Source: Gerris lacustris (Eukaryota; Arthropoda; Insecta; Hemiptera; Gerridae). From it: a DNA stretch of 64,000 bases. Both the position numbers and the translations under genes were made by a program. The notes under the pieces are model-generated. The model ran no database searches. It was not told where the DNA came from and was given only the letters and a program-made list of their open reading frames with translations. Shown piece after piece: positions 1-11,229 of the stretch (position 1 is the first letter of the stretch; each line of letters begins with the position of its first letter). The stretch covers positions 104,039,511-104,103,510 of the forward strand of contig OX578277.1 in NCBI GenBank assembly GCA_951217055.1, written 5' to 3'.

Positions 1-76
1 GCAATTGACAGACTATTTTAACGATCAGCTAAATCACATTTATTTTCATCAAAACGGTTAACGTATATTACTCTCT

Positions 77-118
77 CACACACACACACACAAAGAAATT
101 AAAAAAAAAAAAAAAAAA
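77..118. repeat. (CA)n microsatellite and A-run
   Basis: About eight CA dinucleotides (77-92) are followed by an 18-bp A-run (101-118). This is simple-sequence DNA with no coding signal. Confidence 0.95.
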
Positions 119-120
119 TC

Positions 121-1799
121 GAATGTTCGCACGGAAATCATAATACGTTCTCTCCGTAGTATATATATAGTCTTCCCAAACAAGAAACATATCACAAGTT
201 CAAGGTTCGGCCATCTTTACACGATATTTCCTTAGTTTGTAGAATTCTCTAGTCCATAATGAAGTGCAAAGTTTTCCATTGGTAACCGCGTCTTAGTTAG
301 AGTAGGTCCGAATGTTTCATCTAGAACTACGAAAGTCTCTCCAGGGGTGTATACTGGTACTGTACATGTTACTTGATAAAATTCATTTTCAGAGCCACAT
401 TTTACTTCTAAAGATGATTTGTAGACATAAAATCAGACGCTGTAAAAACCGGATGACCTAGATCTTTATTTAAAATTTATTTTGTTGCTAAAAAGAAAAT
501 ACAACACTAGATTATTAGACCATTTTTGAAAGCAAGAAAATCTTACGATCATTGCATTTACTTATTTATATTATACAAACCTTATTTATCACCAAAATTA
601 TGTGTTTTTTTTAACCTTTTGTTTTTTATTTATAATTTTCTTATTTTTCAATTTATTTGAAAGAGAATTAGTTTGGAGATGGTAGGGTATCGTTACGCCG
701 TCCAGATTGGTTGGTTCGATAACCAATTACAGACGAACAGTCAAGTTTTCTTCTCTCTTCCAAGTCCAATACCTGATTTTCCCCTTCTCCTCCGTCCCTC
801 ATTTCATAAAATAACTTTATCCAAGATAAATTACTTTCATCCAACCAAGCTTTTCATTGGAGGAGAATAAAAGTTTGAATTGTCTTTTGTTTAAGATTCG
901 GAGGGTTGTAAAATTTCAATTTTTAGTGCTTGAACGTTTATTCATCTAGAAACGGTTAAAATTAAAAGCCATCCAGTTTTGTCATAAAATTGATAACTAT
1001 CTTTCTAGCTCTTTTTTACTACGTTTTTATTCGCTTGCTTTCTTGTTTGTTTGTTTGTTTGTCCGGTACAAATCTGGCAATCGATTTCTAACTAACTTCC
1101 CGAATAGCTAGACATTTGAAACTTTTAGCATAGCTCAGAACACGATGACAATGCATTATTTTAATACTTTTAGCCATCTATCAGCAGAATTTAATTGGTT
1201 TTCAGCAAATTTTGCTGTATGGAAAGTTAGTTCGGAAAAAATCCGCAAGTTATTTAATTTGTTTTGCCATGTCTCATATTTACGCAATCTTCATTTTGAC
1301 GGGTTTCAAATTTGTGAGTTTTATAAATGGGAATATATCGATTATATTATTTCAAATCTATCGATGGCACGCTTTAGATTTGGTGTTGCGGTGATCCGTT
1401 GTACAAAGATTTGTCCTTTTATAGGTTTAAGATCAGCTCTCAAGATGGTTGTCATTTATGTGAAGTAAATAAATTTGGAACTATTTTTTTTTTTTCACTA
1501 ACATTATATATTATATAACAATAACAATTATATTATCAACATTACATACGATACAACAAAAAATTTAAAAACGTAGTGTATAAAAAGTTATTTTTATCTT
1601 GAAAGTGTTAACTTTAACTATTCTGGGAGAGTAAAAATCATGTTTCGGCTTTCAGAATTAGAACCATTTCCAAGGGAGTACACGTTATTATGAGCAAGTG
1701 CTAACGTTACCTAATAAACTATATTTTTACTGATACTAGTTACACTAATTAACCAATGTCAGAATGGCTGTAGAATAACGGTGGTACTAAAAGCATTGG
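121..1799. other. A/T-rich DNA without recognised gene
   Basis: I recognise nothing here. There are open frames of 65 codons (673-870) and 107 codons (1145-1468), but their predicted peptides show no domain and no splice-site context, and their base composition matches the surroundings. A (TTTG)n run near 1041-1062 is the only simple repeat of note. Confidence 0.6.
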
Positions 1800-1990
1800 T
1801 CAATATTGCTGGAGCCACCTATGAATAAAGTTAGAGGCCACAGATCGATCTCGCACCTAGCATCTAACGAACAATAAGTAGGTACTCACCTGAAGATGCT
1901 CTTATTATTGAATGCGAAACGTCACCTACAATCATCGAGACGAGAATACCACCTTAAGATATGATACCAACGGTGATAAGAGCAGAAGCC
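1800..1990 (+). repeat. Penelope-like terminal fragment (tentative)
   Basis: At 1890-1920 the sequence reads CTGAAGA, then 19 bases, then GAAAC followed by GTC. That order is typical of hammerhead-like ends of Penelope-like retroelements. The segment between the two motifs pairs only weakly (a GC pair of bases at each edge), so a functional ribozyme fold is unlikely. The call is inferred from motif order only; a chance match is possible. Confidence 0.25.
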
Positions 1991-2268
1991 AACTTAAAGT
2001 ATATATATACTTATCATTCAAGACTTAAAACAGCCTGCCTATACTTTTAGGGGTTAAATATTTTTAAAGGAGTTAAAAAAAATCTACGGATTTAGCACTA
2101 TAAATTATAATTAAAGCAGGGATAATTTTGCGGAGCCCAAGGCATAATGAATAAAAAAATATGGAAATATATGATTGTAAGTATGTAGTTAAAGAATAAA
2201 ATAAGTTGATTATAAAAAGAAATATTTTAAAAAAACAAGCTTTTATTCGTATTTTTCTCAGCAAACCC

Positions 2269-2516
2269 TTTCATTTGATACCCATATCATGGGTACTTAA
2301 AAAATAACTAGTCCGCCATCTTGAACTGCCCGCCATATTAGATTTAGAATGACTTCAATAAGCTAACCACGCATTGTCATTCAAACTAAACGTGTATGCA
2401 AAATTTCAATTCAATCAGTTGAGAATAACTGCTTTAAAAGTCAGTTTCAAGATTTGACCCGAACATACATACATACAAACATTGCAAGTTAAATAAAAGC
2501 TTGTAAAAAAAAAAAT
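2269..2516 (+). mobile_element. Non-LTR retroelement 3' end, degenerate
   Basis: The segment ends in TTAAATAAAAGCTTGT followed by an 11-A run. It contains the phrase 'cgtgtatgcaaaatttcaat' and a (CATA)n tract, a style common at 3' ends of decayed arthropod non-LTR elements. No reverse-transcriptase coding remains. Family assignment is inference from style. Confidence 0.4.
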
Positions 2517-2520
2517 TAAG

Positions 2521-3066
2521 ACTCATTTTCTCAATTTCATGGATAAACATTGAATCATAAAAGTAGAAGGTGCAAAATTATGAAATATCAATCCATTTTG
2601 ATAACCATTTGGTCCGCTAAGATAAGATTTAGAACTACTATCGGCGAAATACGGTACATCAATGAATTTAAGTGAAAACCAGTCTACCTATAAACGTCTC
2701 CCTTAGAATGGAGACTGTTTTGAAATATGTAAGGGTCTAGACACAAACATAAAGGTGAAAACAGTATCAGCTACATAGTGAAAGCCCTTTTCCCAATGGA
2801 CTTATCATCGGACTCCGCCTTACAAGGAGCTCAGGTTTCCATAGTTACGCCAACAAACAAATTACAAGCCCCTATAAAGATGTTTCTAGCGTAGGAAACG
2901 AAGCGGAAAACATCATTAAACAAGATCTAGCCTTTACAGTAAACGTAAATTACGAAGCGATCAGTGTCATTGAATTTTAATCAATATTAGTAATTTCCAC
3001 GTAATAGTAGACAACAATTAATCTAGTTATAGTTATTTAATATTTACTTTGTTTTCCTATATTTTT
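2521..3066. other. Unassigned A/T-rich DNA
   Basis: No open frame longer than 60 codons, no tandem repeat and no terminal inverted repeat was recognised between the retroelement tail and the first family A repeat. Confidence 0.5.
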
Positions 3067-3559
3067 GCTTCCGAGCTTACCGAATGTAAGGGAAGGTTTG
3101 TGATCTTTCAGAAGAACAAAAATATTTGATGTCTCCGATTTCTAAAATTCCAAGACAGACATCCGTTTCACACGCCAGGGAATATATTTGGTTCCGTGCC
3201 TGTCTGTCGATCTGTCGATTAGCAACATATGTATCATAAACACAACGCCTCCGATTTTAATGAAATTTGTATGGTAGGTCATAATTAGCTCCATTGTTGG
3301 TCCTATATAAGTTTCAACCTTCTACGCTCATTTGTTTCTCATTCTTATGCGCACAAGCATACATTTATTTACGCCTATAGCTATTATTATTACGCGTTAG
3401 CTACAAAAGTACTTATCTGATTAGTATGAAACTTTTATAGTTTATCGAAAGTAACCCGCAGAGGGCCCCACATTAATATGAACCGTATGCGCTCTTTAAT
3501 TTTTGCTAAATTGTTACTTTAATTCAAGTAAAATATCAAAACAATTCTGACAGGTTAAA
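3067..3559 (+). repeat. Family A repeat, 3' truncated
   Basis: It begins with the family A terminal hairpin (GCTTCCGAGCTTACC followed by its complement, slightly decayed), then the block 'tctccgatttctaaaattcc', a CTGTCTGTC tract and 'cacaaacatacatttattta'-like text shared with the other copies. It stops in an A-run before the expected GGAAGCTATGTGCCACAC end. It abuts an inverted copy at 3568. Confidence 0.8.
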
Positions 3560-3567
3560 AAAAAAAA

Positions 3568-3847
3568 ACAAATGGGCATAGAAAATAGAAACTTATATGG
3601 AAACAACAATGGGTTAATTATGATCTACCATTCAAATTTCAATAATATCGGACGTCGGACGTGTAGTTTCTAAGATATGTTGGTTCGCAAAAATTGAGCG
3701 ACAGACCGACAGACACGGAATTAAAAATGTTCCCCGATGTCTGAATCGGATTTCTGTTTCGCAATGTTTGAAATCGGAGACATAACATTTTTTCGTTCTT
3801 CAGAGCGATCACATAGTTTCCGTTAACTTTGGTAAGGTCGGAAGCAA
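3568..3847 (-). repeat. Family A repeat, inverted partner
   Basis: A minus-strand copy of the hairpin half of family A ends at the GCTTCCG arm (3841-3847 on the opposite strand). With 3067-3559 it forms a head-to-head foldback of two truncated copies. Confidence 0.8.
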
Positions 3848-3896
3848 AAGGGCCTAATAATCGATTCCTTTTTTTAACCAAATTATTCAGTTCACT

Positions 3897-4191
3897 TTAT
3901 TACCTGAGTGGGGAGCCATCGTGACCGAGGTGCTCTAGGCACTCACCCAACTATCAATAAATCGAGGCGAATGAAGATCGTGGGTTCGATCCCTCGCCGT
4001 GATGCTCTGATTTATATAGCTCACTGATGACCACACCATACCCGCTTCGGTGGTACAATGTACAGGTATGATGTGGGAAGTGGCTGGAACTCTCCACCAC
4101 AGGGTTAGTAAAATGTGGCCTGATTGCTAGGTTCGAACAAGTGGTTCGCCCTTCCCGTCTAACCACTAATACAACTACTTATTACCTGAGT
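3897..4191 (+). mobile_element. tRNA-derived SINE with 13-bp TSD
   Basis: The insertion (3910-4178) is flanked by a perfect 13-bp direct duplication, TTATTACCTGAGT, at 3897-3909 and 4179-4191. The head carries a pol III B box (GGTTCGATCCC, about 4034) preceded by a degenerate class-II tRNA-like A-box region ('gtgaccgaggtgctctaggc'), suggesting derivation from a Ser or Leu-type tRNA. The body ('cataccc gcttcggtgg') recurs in inverse orientation at 38986-39172, so this is a family and not a lone tRNA pseudogene. The tail is A/CTA-rich. Internal open frames are incidental. Confidence 0.85.
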
Positions 4192-4738
4192 AGTAACTAA
4201 TATTACGCACTTGTCCTCAATTATAAACATATTAAAATTAAAATACAACTTTAAAAATTAAAATTATGCTGTTTTCCAACAACCTGAATGAGCTGTTACC
4301 TAAATCAAAATACATTGTTGTCCTTTTTATTTTTAATTGTTAAAAAAATAAATAAATAAAACCAAGATAAAATATTATGCGGTTGTAAATGCAGAAAGAA
4401 AACTCCCGTGTGAGAAATTACCAATTACCATTTATTTACCCTTAAAAAAAATGTAGAGAATTTTAAGCTCGTGTTTAACCTTTTCATGAAAGAAGAGTTA
4501 ATGTTTTCCCATTATATAAGAACGAGGCAGGTTATTTAATTCCCCTTTCAAACTGGACTGAATTGTTAAATCTCAGGCAGATGTGAAAATCTGATTAGAA
4601 CCAGGTATTATTATAAACTTACCTCGTCTTTTATCTCCTTCTTTTTAAGACGTTGAAAATCTGCTAATTTTAGACATTTAATTCTTTTTTATTTCAACTC
4701 ATTTAATTCGAGTTTACTTATTAATATATTTGTTTTTT
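4192..4738. other. Unassigned A/T-rich DNA
   Basis: The stretch contains short A-runs and an AAATAAATAAATAAA tract near 4348-4362, and no recognised gene or repeat family. Confidence 0.5.
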
Positions 4739-5380
4739 GCTTCCGAGCTTACCGAAGGTAACGGAAGCTATAGTTATTATAATTTTATGTCTCCGATTTC
4801 AAAAATGCCAAGATAAGAATTCTCTTTCAGACATGAGGGAACATTTTTGGTTTAGTGTCGGTCTGTCGGCCTAGTGTTCTAAATTGTTGCGAACCAACAT
4901 ATCTTAAAAACTACTAATCCAAATTTAATGAAATTTAAATGGTAGATTATAATTAGCCCATAGTTGGATTAAATGGTCCCATATAAGTTTCAACATCTAG
5001 TTGAACCTAATTGTTTCTCTTCTATATGCACATAAACTTACAGTTATTTAAAATTAATAACTATATCTTCAAAAGTACCCACAAGATTTTTATAAAAATT
5101 GGATGGATTATCGAAAGTAGCCCCAGATTAAATTTAACCATCTGCGCTCTTTGAATTTTGTTAAATTGATACTCTAATTAATTTAAAATAATCTGCCAAT
5201 GATGGCACATAGCTTCCTTGCATCCAATTTCGTATACTTTGATGATTTCATGCTTTTATAACCTATTACGCATAAATTAATTTAATAGCTCCCCTGTTTT
5301 ATAATCTATCAAAATTGGTTTGATTTTTTACAAGAATTAAATTATCAATTTAGCATAACTAAAAGAGTGGCAGACGCACA
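4739..5380 (+). repeat. Family A foldback: plus half, minus half
   Basis: Positions 4739-5190 are the hairpin half of family A on the plus strand (GCTTCCGAGCTTACCGAAGG at the start). Positions 5191-5380 are the opposite end of the family on the minus strand, starting at the terminal word TCTGCCAAT and CACATAGCTTCC. Both halves include the central 'ctaaattgatac' segment, so the junction joins two truncated copies and is not a simple internal inversion. Confidence 0.8.
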
Positions 5381-5562
5381 GTGTGGTATTTTCCCAATCT
5401 AGCTGGACAAAAATATTTTGTTGTAAAATAATTAATTTTGGTAATCTATTTTTTGTTTTTTTAGGTAAATTGAAACAGATTTAAATAAACAAAGAGAATT
5501 TCATTAGTTTTAAATACTTTTTAAGATTTATTGTATATACAATTTATATATATATATTTTTT

Positions 5563-6197
5563 ATAAATATTAGCGTTGGGAACCAATCGATTGAAAAAAG
5601 TCGACTAAACGGTTGTTTTAAAATATTCATTCATTCGGATGTGGATATCTAGTTTTCATTCGAATGATATCAGTCTATAGTTTGAAGTTGTATTAGTTGT
5701 AATTCGGACGTGTATATGTGGACGTGTGTATAACGAGATAACGAGTGTCATGCGCCTTCTCACCCCTCCTCCGCTCTGAGCCCTTCACCGTCGTTCCTTT
5801 CCCCTACCCAAAACAAAAAAACATCCGAATGAAACATTCGAATGAAAAAGTCGACTGGATTCAGTCTCAGTCTATATTTTTTCATTCGAATGAAAACGAT
5901 GTCGTAGCAGGCTGTAGTTTGGGACGAGATAACGAGTGTCAAGCGCCTTCTCACTCTCACCCCCCCTCAGCTCTGAGGCCTTTACTGCCTCCACCGTACT
6001 TCTCCTATATAAAAAAAAACCATTCGATTGAAAAATTCGACTTGCGAGTTCAGTCTCGGTTTATATCTTTATTCATGTATCCTATACCCGCTATGAGACT
6101 GTTTTCAGTCGATTGAATTCAATCGACTGTTTTTTCCCGAATCGACTTATTCATTCGGTTGTTTTTTCTAGTCGGTTGTCCCAACGCTAATAAATAT
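5563..6197. mobile_element. Non-autonomous hAT MITE, 8-bp TSD
   Basis: The element spans 5571-6189 (619 bp). Its ends are TAGCGTTGGGA and the complementary TCCCAACGCTA form (AGCGTTGGGA inverted), flanked by a perfect 8-bp TSD, ATAAATAT (5563-5570 and 6190-6197). The TSD length and the TAG-type terminus are diagnostic of the hAT superfamily. Inside are repeated subterminal ATTCGAATG, GTCGACT and CAATCGA words, plus a roughly doubled GC-richer block (about 5725-5790 and 5920-5990) starting 'gataacgagtgtca'. It has no transposase; open frames inside it are incidental. Confidence 0.9.
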
Positions 6198-6696
6198 ATT
6201 AGACGCAAATCGTATTGCTTCTTCATGATTTATACATATTGTAATGTTGCAAAATGTTGGTATACACAGCCTTTGATTTATTAGATTGATTTGCTGTAGT
6301 TACCCAAACTTGGAAAAGATCTTTTTTTAATAACAATGATTTTGGAAAAACAAAATAAATAAAAAAAAAACAATAGCATTTGGAAAAATGATCCTCAATG
6401 ATAAAGTAAAGTTATTTAGGTTATTAGGTAAGGTTTGCGCAAATATGCGCAAGAAATGTTACTCAATCTGTAAACCACAAGAGTTTATGTTTGAAAAATC
6501 GTTAATAATACAGTGGGATATTGTGGGATTCCCAATTTAAAATTTACCCGAACATTTAATTATTTTTCAAGGCATGAAAGAAAAATTATATATATTTACA
6601 AAACAAAATTAATTTTTTTTAAAAAAACAACAAGTGGGTATTTACCTTTCAGGGCCTCCATTTTATGCCATTCAATACGATTAAAACCAAAAATAA
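6198..6696. other. Unassigned A/T-rich DNA
   Basis: Only A-runs and a short open frame that runs into the neighbouring family B element (6513-6716) are present; no recognised function. Confidence 0.5.
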
Positions 6697-7940
6697 ACAG
6701 GTCAAGTGTGTGCTAGTCAGCACACAGCGAGGGTCCATAGGCCACACTATATAGTGTTTAACTGTAAAGTGTAAAACAGTGTTTTTTTTTATTTTAAAAT
6801 GCTAAAAAGCTTACTTTGAACCATTCTAAGGGTCTGATTTTCTCAAAACACACTGATAAAGTATTTTTTCCGTGGTAGGCTGTGAAATAGTAACTTTAGA
6901 GCCTAAAAAACATAGCTAAAATCCATTTTTTCATTACGTGGACTTAAAAAATCTTTTTATTACTCCTAGCTATAAAGAAAAAATCTTTTACGTCCTAGGC
7001 ACTAAAAGATTTTTTCTTTACGGCGGGTAGTTGTCAAAACTTCCGTTAGTAGTGCTGCAGTCTTTGTAAAAATGCTTCTAGTACGATAAAAATCCGCTAG
7101 ATGTCAATGCGTTTTGTTTATCTTTTCTTATAGTGTAACCTCATTTTAAGGTTTCTTTTTTTAAGTCTTAAGTATGTACTAATATTTGTTATTATTATAT
7201 ATTGATTAGTGATTAATATTTAATGTTTTTTCATTGTCTGCTACCTCGGAAAAAATAGCATATGCTACGCGACTTTGAAGTGTTTTTTCTTTACCTTGGC
7301 AATATTTACTGTCTCGCTTCGCTCGACAGTAAATGTAATTGCCGCGGTAAAGAAAAAACTCACTTCACAGCCTTGTAACATAATATACTATTTTTGCCAC
7401 TGAACCGGACTACAGCCATATAAATACATCGAAAAGACCATAATTATAAAAAAAACGTATTTTGTCAATAAAAAATAAAATATTTTTTTCGAAATTTCCA
7501 AAAAGTGGTATCTTTACTTTTGGTCGAAGAATGTTCAGGAATTTTTTCAGATTTTTTGCACTTCACATAAGCGAGATAGATGGGGGACACGTTTCACACC
7601 CACTTCAAACTTGCCTACACTCGCCCTATCAAAGTTATAACCAAAGAATTATAAATTTTTGTAATCAGCTCGACGTACCCTTTCATATGATACCCCTCAC
7701 GGTGTCGAAAAAAAATAAAAACATTTTAACCCTTAAGTTTTTTTACCCTAATTTTTTTGAAAAATATTTTTTTTACGTCGCTATATTTTTAAAATATGTG
7801 GGCAGGCACAAGATACATACATGCCAAATTTCAAAGTGATCGGACGAAAGGTGTAGCCGTGAGAGCACGCGAGAGGACGGACGGACAGACACACGCAGGA
7901 AAATATAAGGGTCCTTGGTTTTGCCTACGGACCCTAAAAA
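6697..7940 (-). mobile_element. Family B repeat, interrupted by a MITE
   Basis: The copy matches 58880-59603 along its length except for a 519-bp insertion at 6870-7388. In minus-strand reading it starts with the hairpin AGGGTCCGTAGGC...GGACCCT (about 7907-7935 on the plus strand), then a GTCTGTCCGTCC tract. It finishes near 6697-6735 with a near-inverted copy of the starting word (AGGGTCC.TAGGCC) followed by a GTGTGCT-AGTC-AGCACAC hairpin. An open frame of 125 codons (7462-7839) is matched by one of 107 codons in the other copy, but both lie wholly within the repeat and resemble no domain I know. Confidence 0.8.
6862..7396. mobile_element. MITE (CCGTGGTAGGCTGTGAA ends), 8-bp TSD
   Basis: The boundaries are set by comparing with the uninterrupted family B copy at 59038-59055. 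The insert runs 6870-7388 between TATTTTTT (left) and TATTTTTG (right), an 8-bp duplication with homopolymer drift. Its ends share the word GGCTGTGAA in inverse orientation (AGGCTGTGAAATAG left; ACTTCACAGCC right). It contains two strong hairpins, AAATCTTTTACG...AAAAGATTTTTT (about 6979-7015) and ATTTACTGTC-TCGCTTCGCTC-GACAGTAAAT (about 7307-7337). A short deleted relative sits at 10728-10811. No protein is encoded; the superfamily is not certain (hAT-like by TSD length). Confidence 0.75.
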
Positions 7941-8741
7941 GTGTAGAAAAAGAAGTTTTTGAATCAAGACTAGTTACAAACTGATTAATAAATATTCTAA
8001 ATTATTGTTTTTGCGCTATGATCTACAAACCCGTAATCTCTTTGAATTCATTTTCTTGTTGATTTTTTTTTACTTTTAGACTTTCCCTGTATCATTAAAC
8101 TGCTTTTTGATTTGTTTTTTTAAACTTAATTTTTATACTTTTGTCCAGCTTTATCCACTGTGAGACGGTTGAAATTAATCTAGTGCTATCTGCGGGCTAC
8201 TTTTAACAAACCATCTAAATTTCATAAATAAAAATCAGACGAGATTTTCGTGCTTTTGTCATCTTAAGCTTTTGTGTGGATAAGTTTCTTTATTTCCGTA
8301 ACTCTGCTGGTAATCTACAGATGCAAAGCTAATGTATAGCTTAATAGCATTATCTTTGTCATCTACAATATAGGATCAAAATTGTCTATACAAAGAGAAG
8401 TATTGCTGCAACGCTTTAAATTTGAGTATAAAACAAAATGTAAGATTACTGGATAATAGGAAGAAATTTAGAATTTAAAAAAATATATTGATATTTTGAG
8501 TAGGTATCTTATATAGACTAAAACATATTATACGTGGAGTAACTAGTTTTAAGGCTTCTTCGAGATTTAAAACTCTAGTTAGCAGATTTAGAAGTGGCGC
8601 AAGAAGGCGAGAAAATAACTTAAAAGAACTTTTTAAGCTGGTTTTTTCTCTAAACTTCCTTGGCGAGGTCGCTCTAACACAAGACAGACCGGTCTGAGGC
8701 GCATGCCTCGCTCAACAGCATTCCTTCTAATAGCTTTTTAT

Positions 8742-8747
<6 letters not shown>
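7941..8747. other. Unassigned DNA with a family A scrap
   Basis: About 8160-8275 (minus strand) matches the central part of family A ('ggttgaaattaatct', 'gtgctatctgcgggctact'). The rest is A/T-rich with nothing recognised. Confidence 0.55.

Positions 8748-8776
<29 letters not shown>
8748..8776. repeat. (AT)n microsatellite
   Basis: About 14 AT dinucleotides. Confidence 0.95.
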
Positions 8777-8779
8777 TCT

Positions 8780-9489
8780 TTCCTTTACATATCCTTGTGA
8801 TTCCCACCTGTTATTAAATAATATTCATGAGGCTCAATAACTTCGCAGACTACTTTACAATTATATCAGTATAAAAATATATATAAGGACTTAGTATAGA
8901 GATGCCAAGTATAGAACTATTTTTGAATAAAAAATTAATGTCAATGCATTGGTGGAAAAAAGAACAGATGTTTAACACCATATTAAGCAAAGATATACCA
9001 TTATATAAATTATTAAAAAAAAAAGCATGACACACTTGCATAAATGCATTTTAAAAATACATTACATACTGCAACAAAGACCTTGCAAATACAAGAAATT
9101 TCCTTTTAAAGAATATGTATTTTGATTCACAATGGTTTTACAGTTATGTATTTTTAACAGAACTTAGACAGAAATAACAGAATAAAAAACTGTCCGATAC
9201 TACTTGCACTTAACTTTTTCGTACATGCATAAAAGTAATTACTTAGTCAAATGTTTTCTTATTATTAGATTTAACGGGAATTCTTGCAGGAGTTGATTTC
9301 AAAATCTAGTGAAGATAGTGACCGTTCTCTTGTTTTAAAGATTAAGTGAACAAAATTTCATCAACCTCAGATTAAAATTATACGTTTGTGAAAAACAAAA
9401 TCGGTCCGATAAACCAAACAAAACTTATTTTATTTCAATCCCGAAACACAATAATTTAATTGATTATTTTTAAATATATTTAAAAAGTA
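8780..9489. other. Unassigned A/T-rich DNA
   Basis: The only open frame (63 codons, 8850-9041, minus strand) is hydrophobic and of low complexity. No repeat family was recognised. Confidence 0.5.
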
Positions 9490-9880
9490 TTCAACAGGTG
9501 CTTGTTTAAATGTTTGTTTTCAATTTTTAACAAAATCAGATTTCTTTCACCAATATCTCGGGAACTAGATTTTTCCAGTAAAAACGACATATATCATTAG
9601 ATTCGTATTTAAATTAACTACATTATAAAAAAATTTAATCAAATTTGTGAGAACCGTTTTCGAGAGAAAATAATAGTAATTTTTCGCGTTTTTTTTCAAA
9701 GTCGCCCTCAGGACAATACTCGATTATATAAATGATACTCATTAAGTATATTTTTTAACATTATTTCAAAATTTACTATAAAAAAAAATCCTGCCCAATG
9801 TGGAATATGTAAAAAAAAAATCTGATTTAGTAGTTTGGGCTTCATGTATATTTAGAAAGACAGACGACATAGACTTTTTA
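9490..9880 (+). repeat. Family C repeat fragment
   Basis: It shares with 31320-31800 and 36530-36800 the phrases 'ctcgggaactagatttttcc', 'ttagattcgtatttaaat' and 'ccgttttcgagaga', followed by a 'cgccctca' block. It lacks the tRNA-like B-box part seen in the copies at 36480 and 61010. Confidence 0.7.
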
Positions 9881-10727
9881 AAAATACACTTATTATTAAT
9901 AACAATAAACTTTATTGTTATTAATTATTAATTAATTAACTTTGTGTCTTATTTAAATAACAAAAGAAACTTAAAAACGAGTAAATTATTCTAAATCTCT
10001 AAATTGATATTTCAAACCATAACAATGAAAATATATTATAGTAATAATAAAACAAAGATTAAATAATTTAACTATATTATCTCACTAGTATTACTATTAG
10101 TATGGGGTAAGAAACAAAATTCAATGAAGATTCTAAATGAAGCAAGAAGCTAAGAAGTTGCATAACGCAGAAACGAAAAGAATATTAATATATTTACATT
10201 TACATGATTTCAAAAAAGTCAAAGATCCTAAATAATCAAAGATTAAATATATAATTTATGAACAAACAATTCAATTATAGTTTGAGCAATAGAGGAAATT
10301 GCAGGAACGTGATTGGATTTAAACTAAAAAAAACAACTAAAAAACAAATAAGGAACTTGTACAAGCTTAGTCCTCTGGGACTATAACTCTCTTTTCTTAA
10401 CTTAACTCCGTTAAGGAATTACAACGGTAAATAAAATGATTAGATTTCACCTTTTTCCATGAAAAAAATTATGCTGAAATTTTGAATGAGTCGTAAAGGA
10501 AATGACGTGAGTGAGGAGTCATAACAGGATTAAGGACCTCACATTCAATACAAGATTACACAATGTGTAGTAGTGTGTACTTAGTCATGTTTCCATAAAG
10601 GATAAAATTTACACCCAAATTTAAACTTAAAATAATTTCTCGAATTTACTTCCACAGTATAATTTTTAATGAAGCAGTAAATTCGATTTAATCGAAATTG
10701 GTTCCGTAGTTTAGTCTAAATGGAAAA
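9881..10727. other. Unassigned A/T-rich DNA
   Basis: Rich in AATAA-type text, with no open frame above 60 codons and no recognisable element termini. Confidence 0.5.
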
Positions 10728-10811
10728 TAGTATATTATGTTACTAGGCTGTGAAGTGAGTTTTTTCTTTGATGTTTTTTAGGCTCTAAAACTATTTCACA
10801 GCCTACCACGG
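10728..10811. mobile_element. 84-bp deleted copy of the 6870-7388 MITE
   Basis: It reads TAGTATATTATGTTAC-TAGGCTGTGAAGTGAG at one side and CTATTTCACAGCCTACCACGG at the other. These are exactly the two ends of the MITE at 6870-7388 in reverse orientation, with nearly all the interior missing. The flanks GGAAAATA and AAAAAATA agree at 6 of 8 positions, consistent with an 8-bp TSD. Confidence 0.75.
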
Positions 10812-10839
10812 AAAAAATATTACAATGATTTGTTAAAGA

Positions 10840-11229
10840 AGGGATTCCGTGTCTGTCTGTCGCTCAATTTTTACGAACCAATATATATCTTAAAAACTAC
10901 ACGTCCGATTTAAATGAAATTTGTATGGTAGATCATAATTAGCTCATTTTTGGTCCCATATATGTTTTAACCTTTTGCGCTCATTTTATAAATGTTTCTC
11001 TTCCACAAGCACACAAACATACATTTATTTACACCTATATCTTCAAAAGTCTCATCTAATTTTTATGAAATTTGGATTGTTTGTCGAAAGTAGACCGCAA
11101 ATAGCACCAGATTAATAAACTGGGGAAACAAATAAATTAGACAATAATGGCTTGTAAAAGCATAAAATCAATGAAGTACGTGATAGGATGCGAGTAAGCT
11201 ATGTGCCACACCAATTGGTAGTCTATTTT
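10840..11229 (+). repeat. Family A repeat, hairpin end missing
   Basis: It begins inside the family at 'attccgtgtctgtctgtcgc' and continues to the typical terminus with the 'agctatgtgccacaccaatt' form. The 84-bp MITE sits immediately upstream, where the hairpin half would be expected. Confidence 0.8.

Noticed and set aside
5745..6116. 123-codon frame
   Set aside because: It lies entirely inside the hAT MITE with defined TIRs and TSD.
7462..7839. 125-codon open frame, with a similar frame at 59118-59441, as a conserved gene
   Set aside because: Both lie wholly inside family B copies; the similarity is explained by the shared repeat, and the peptide shows no known domain.
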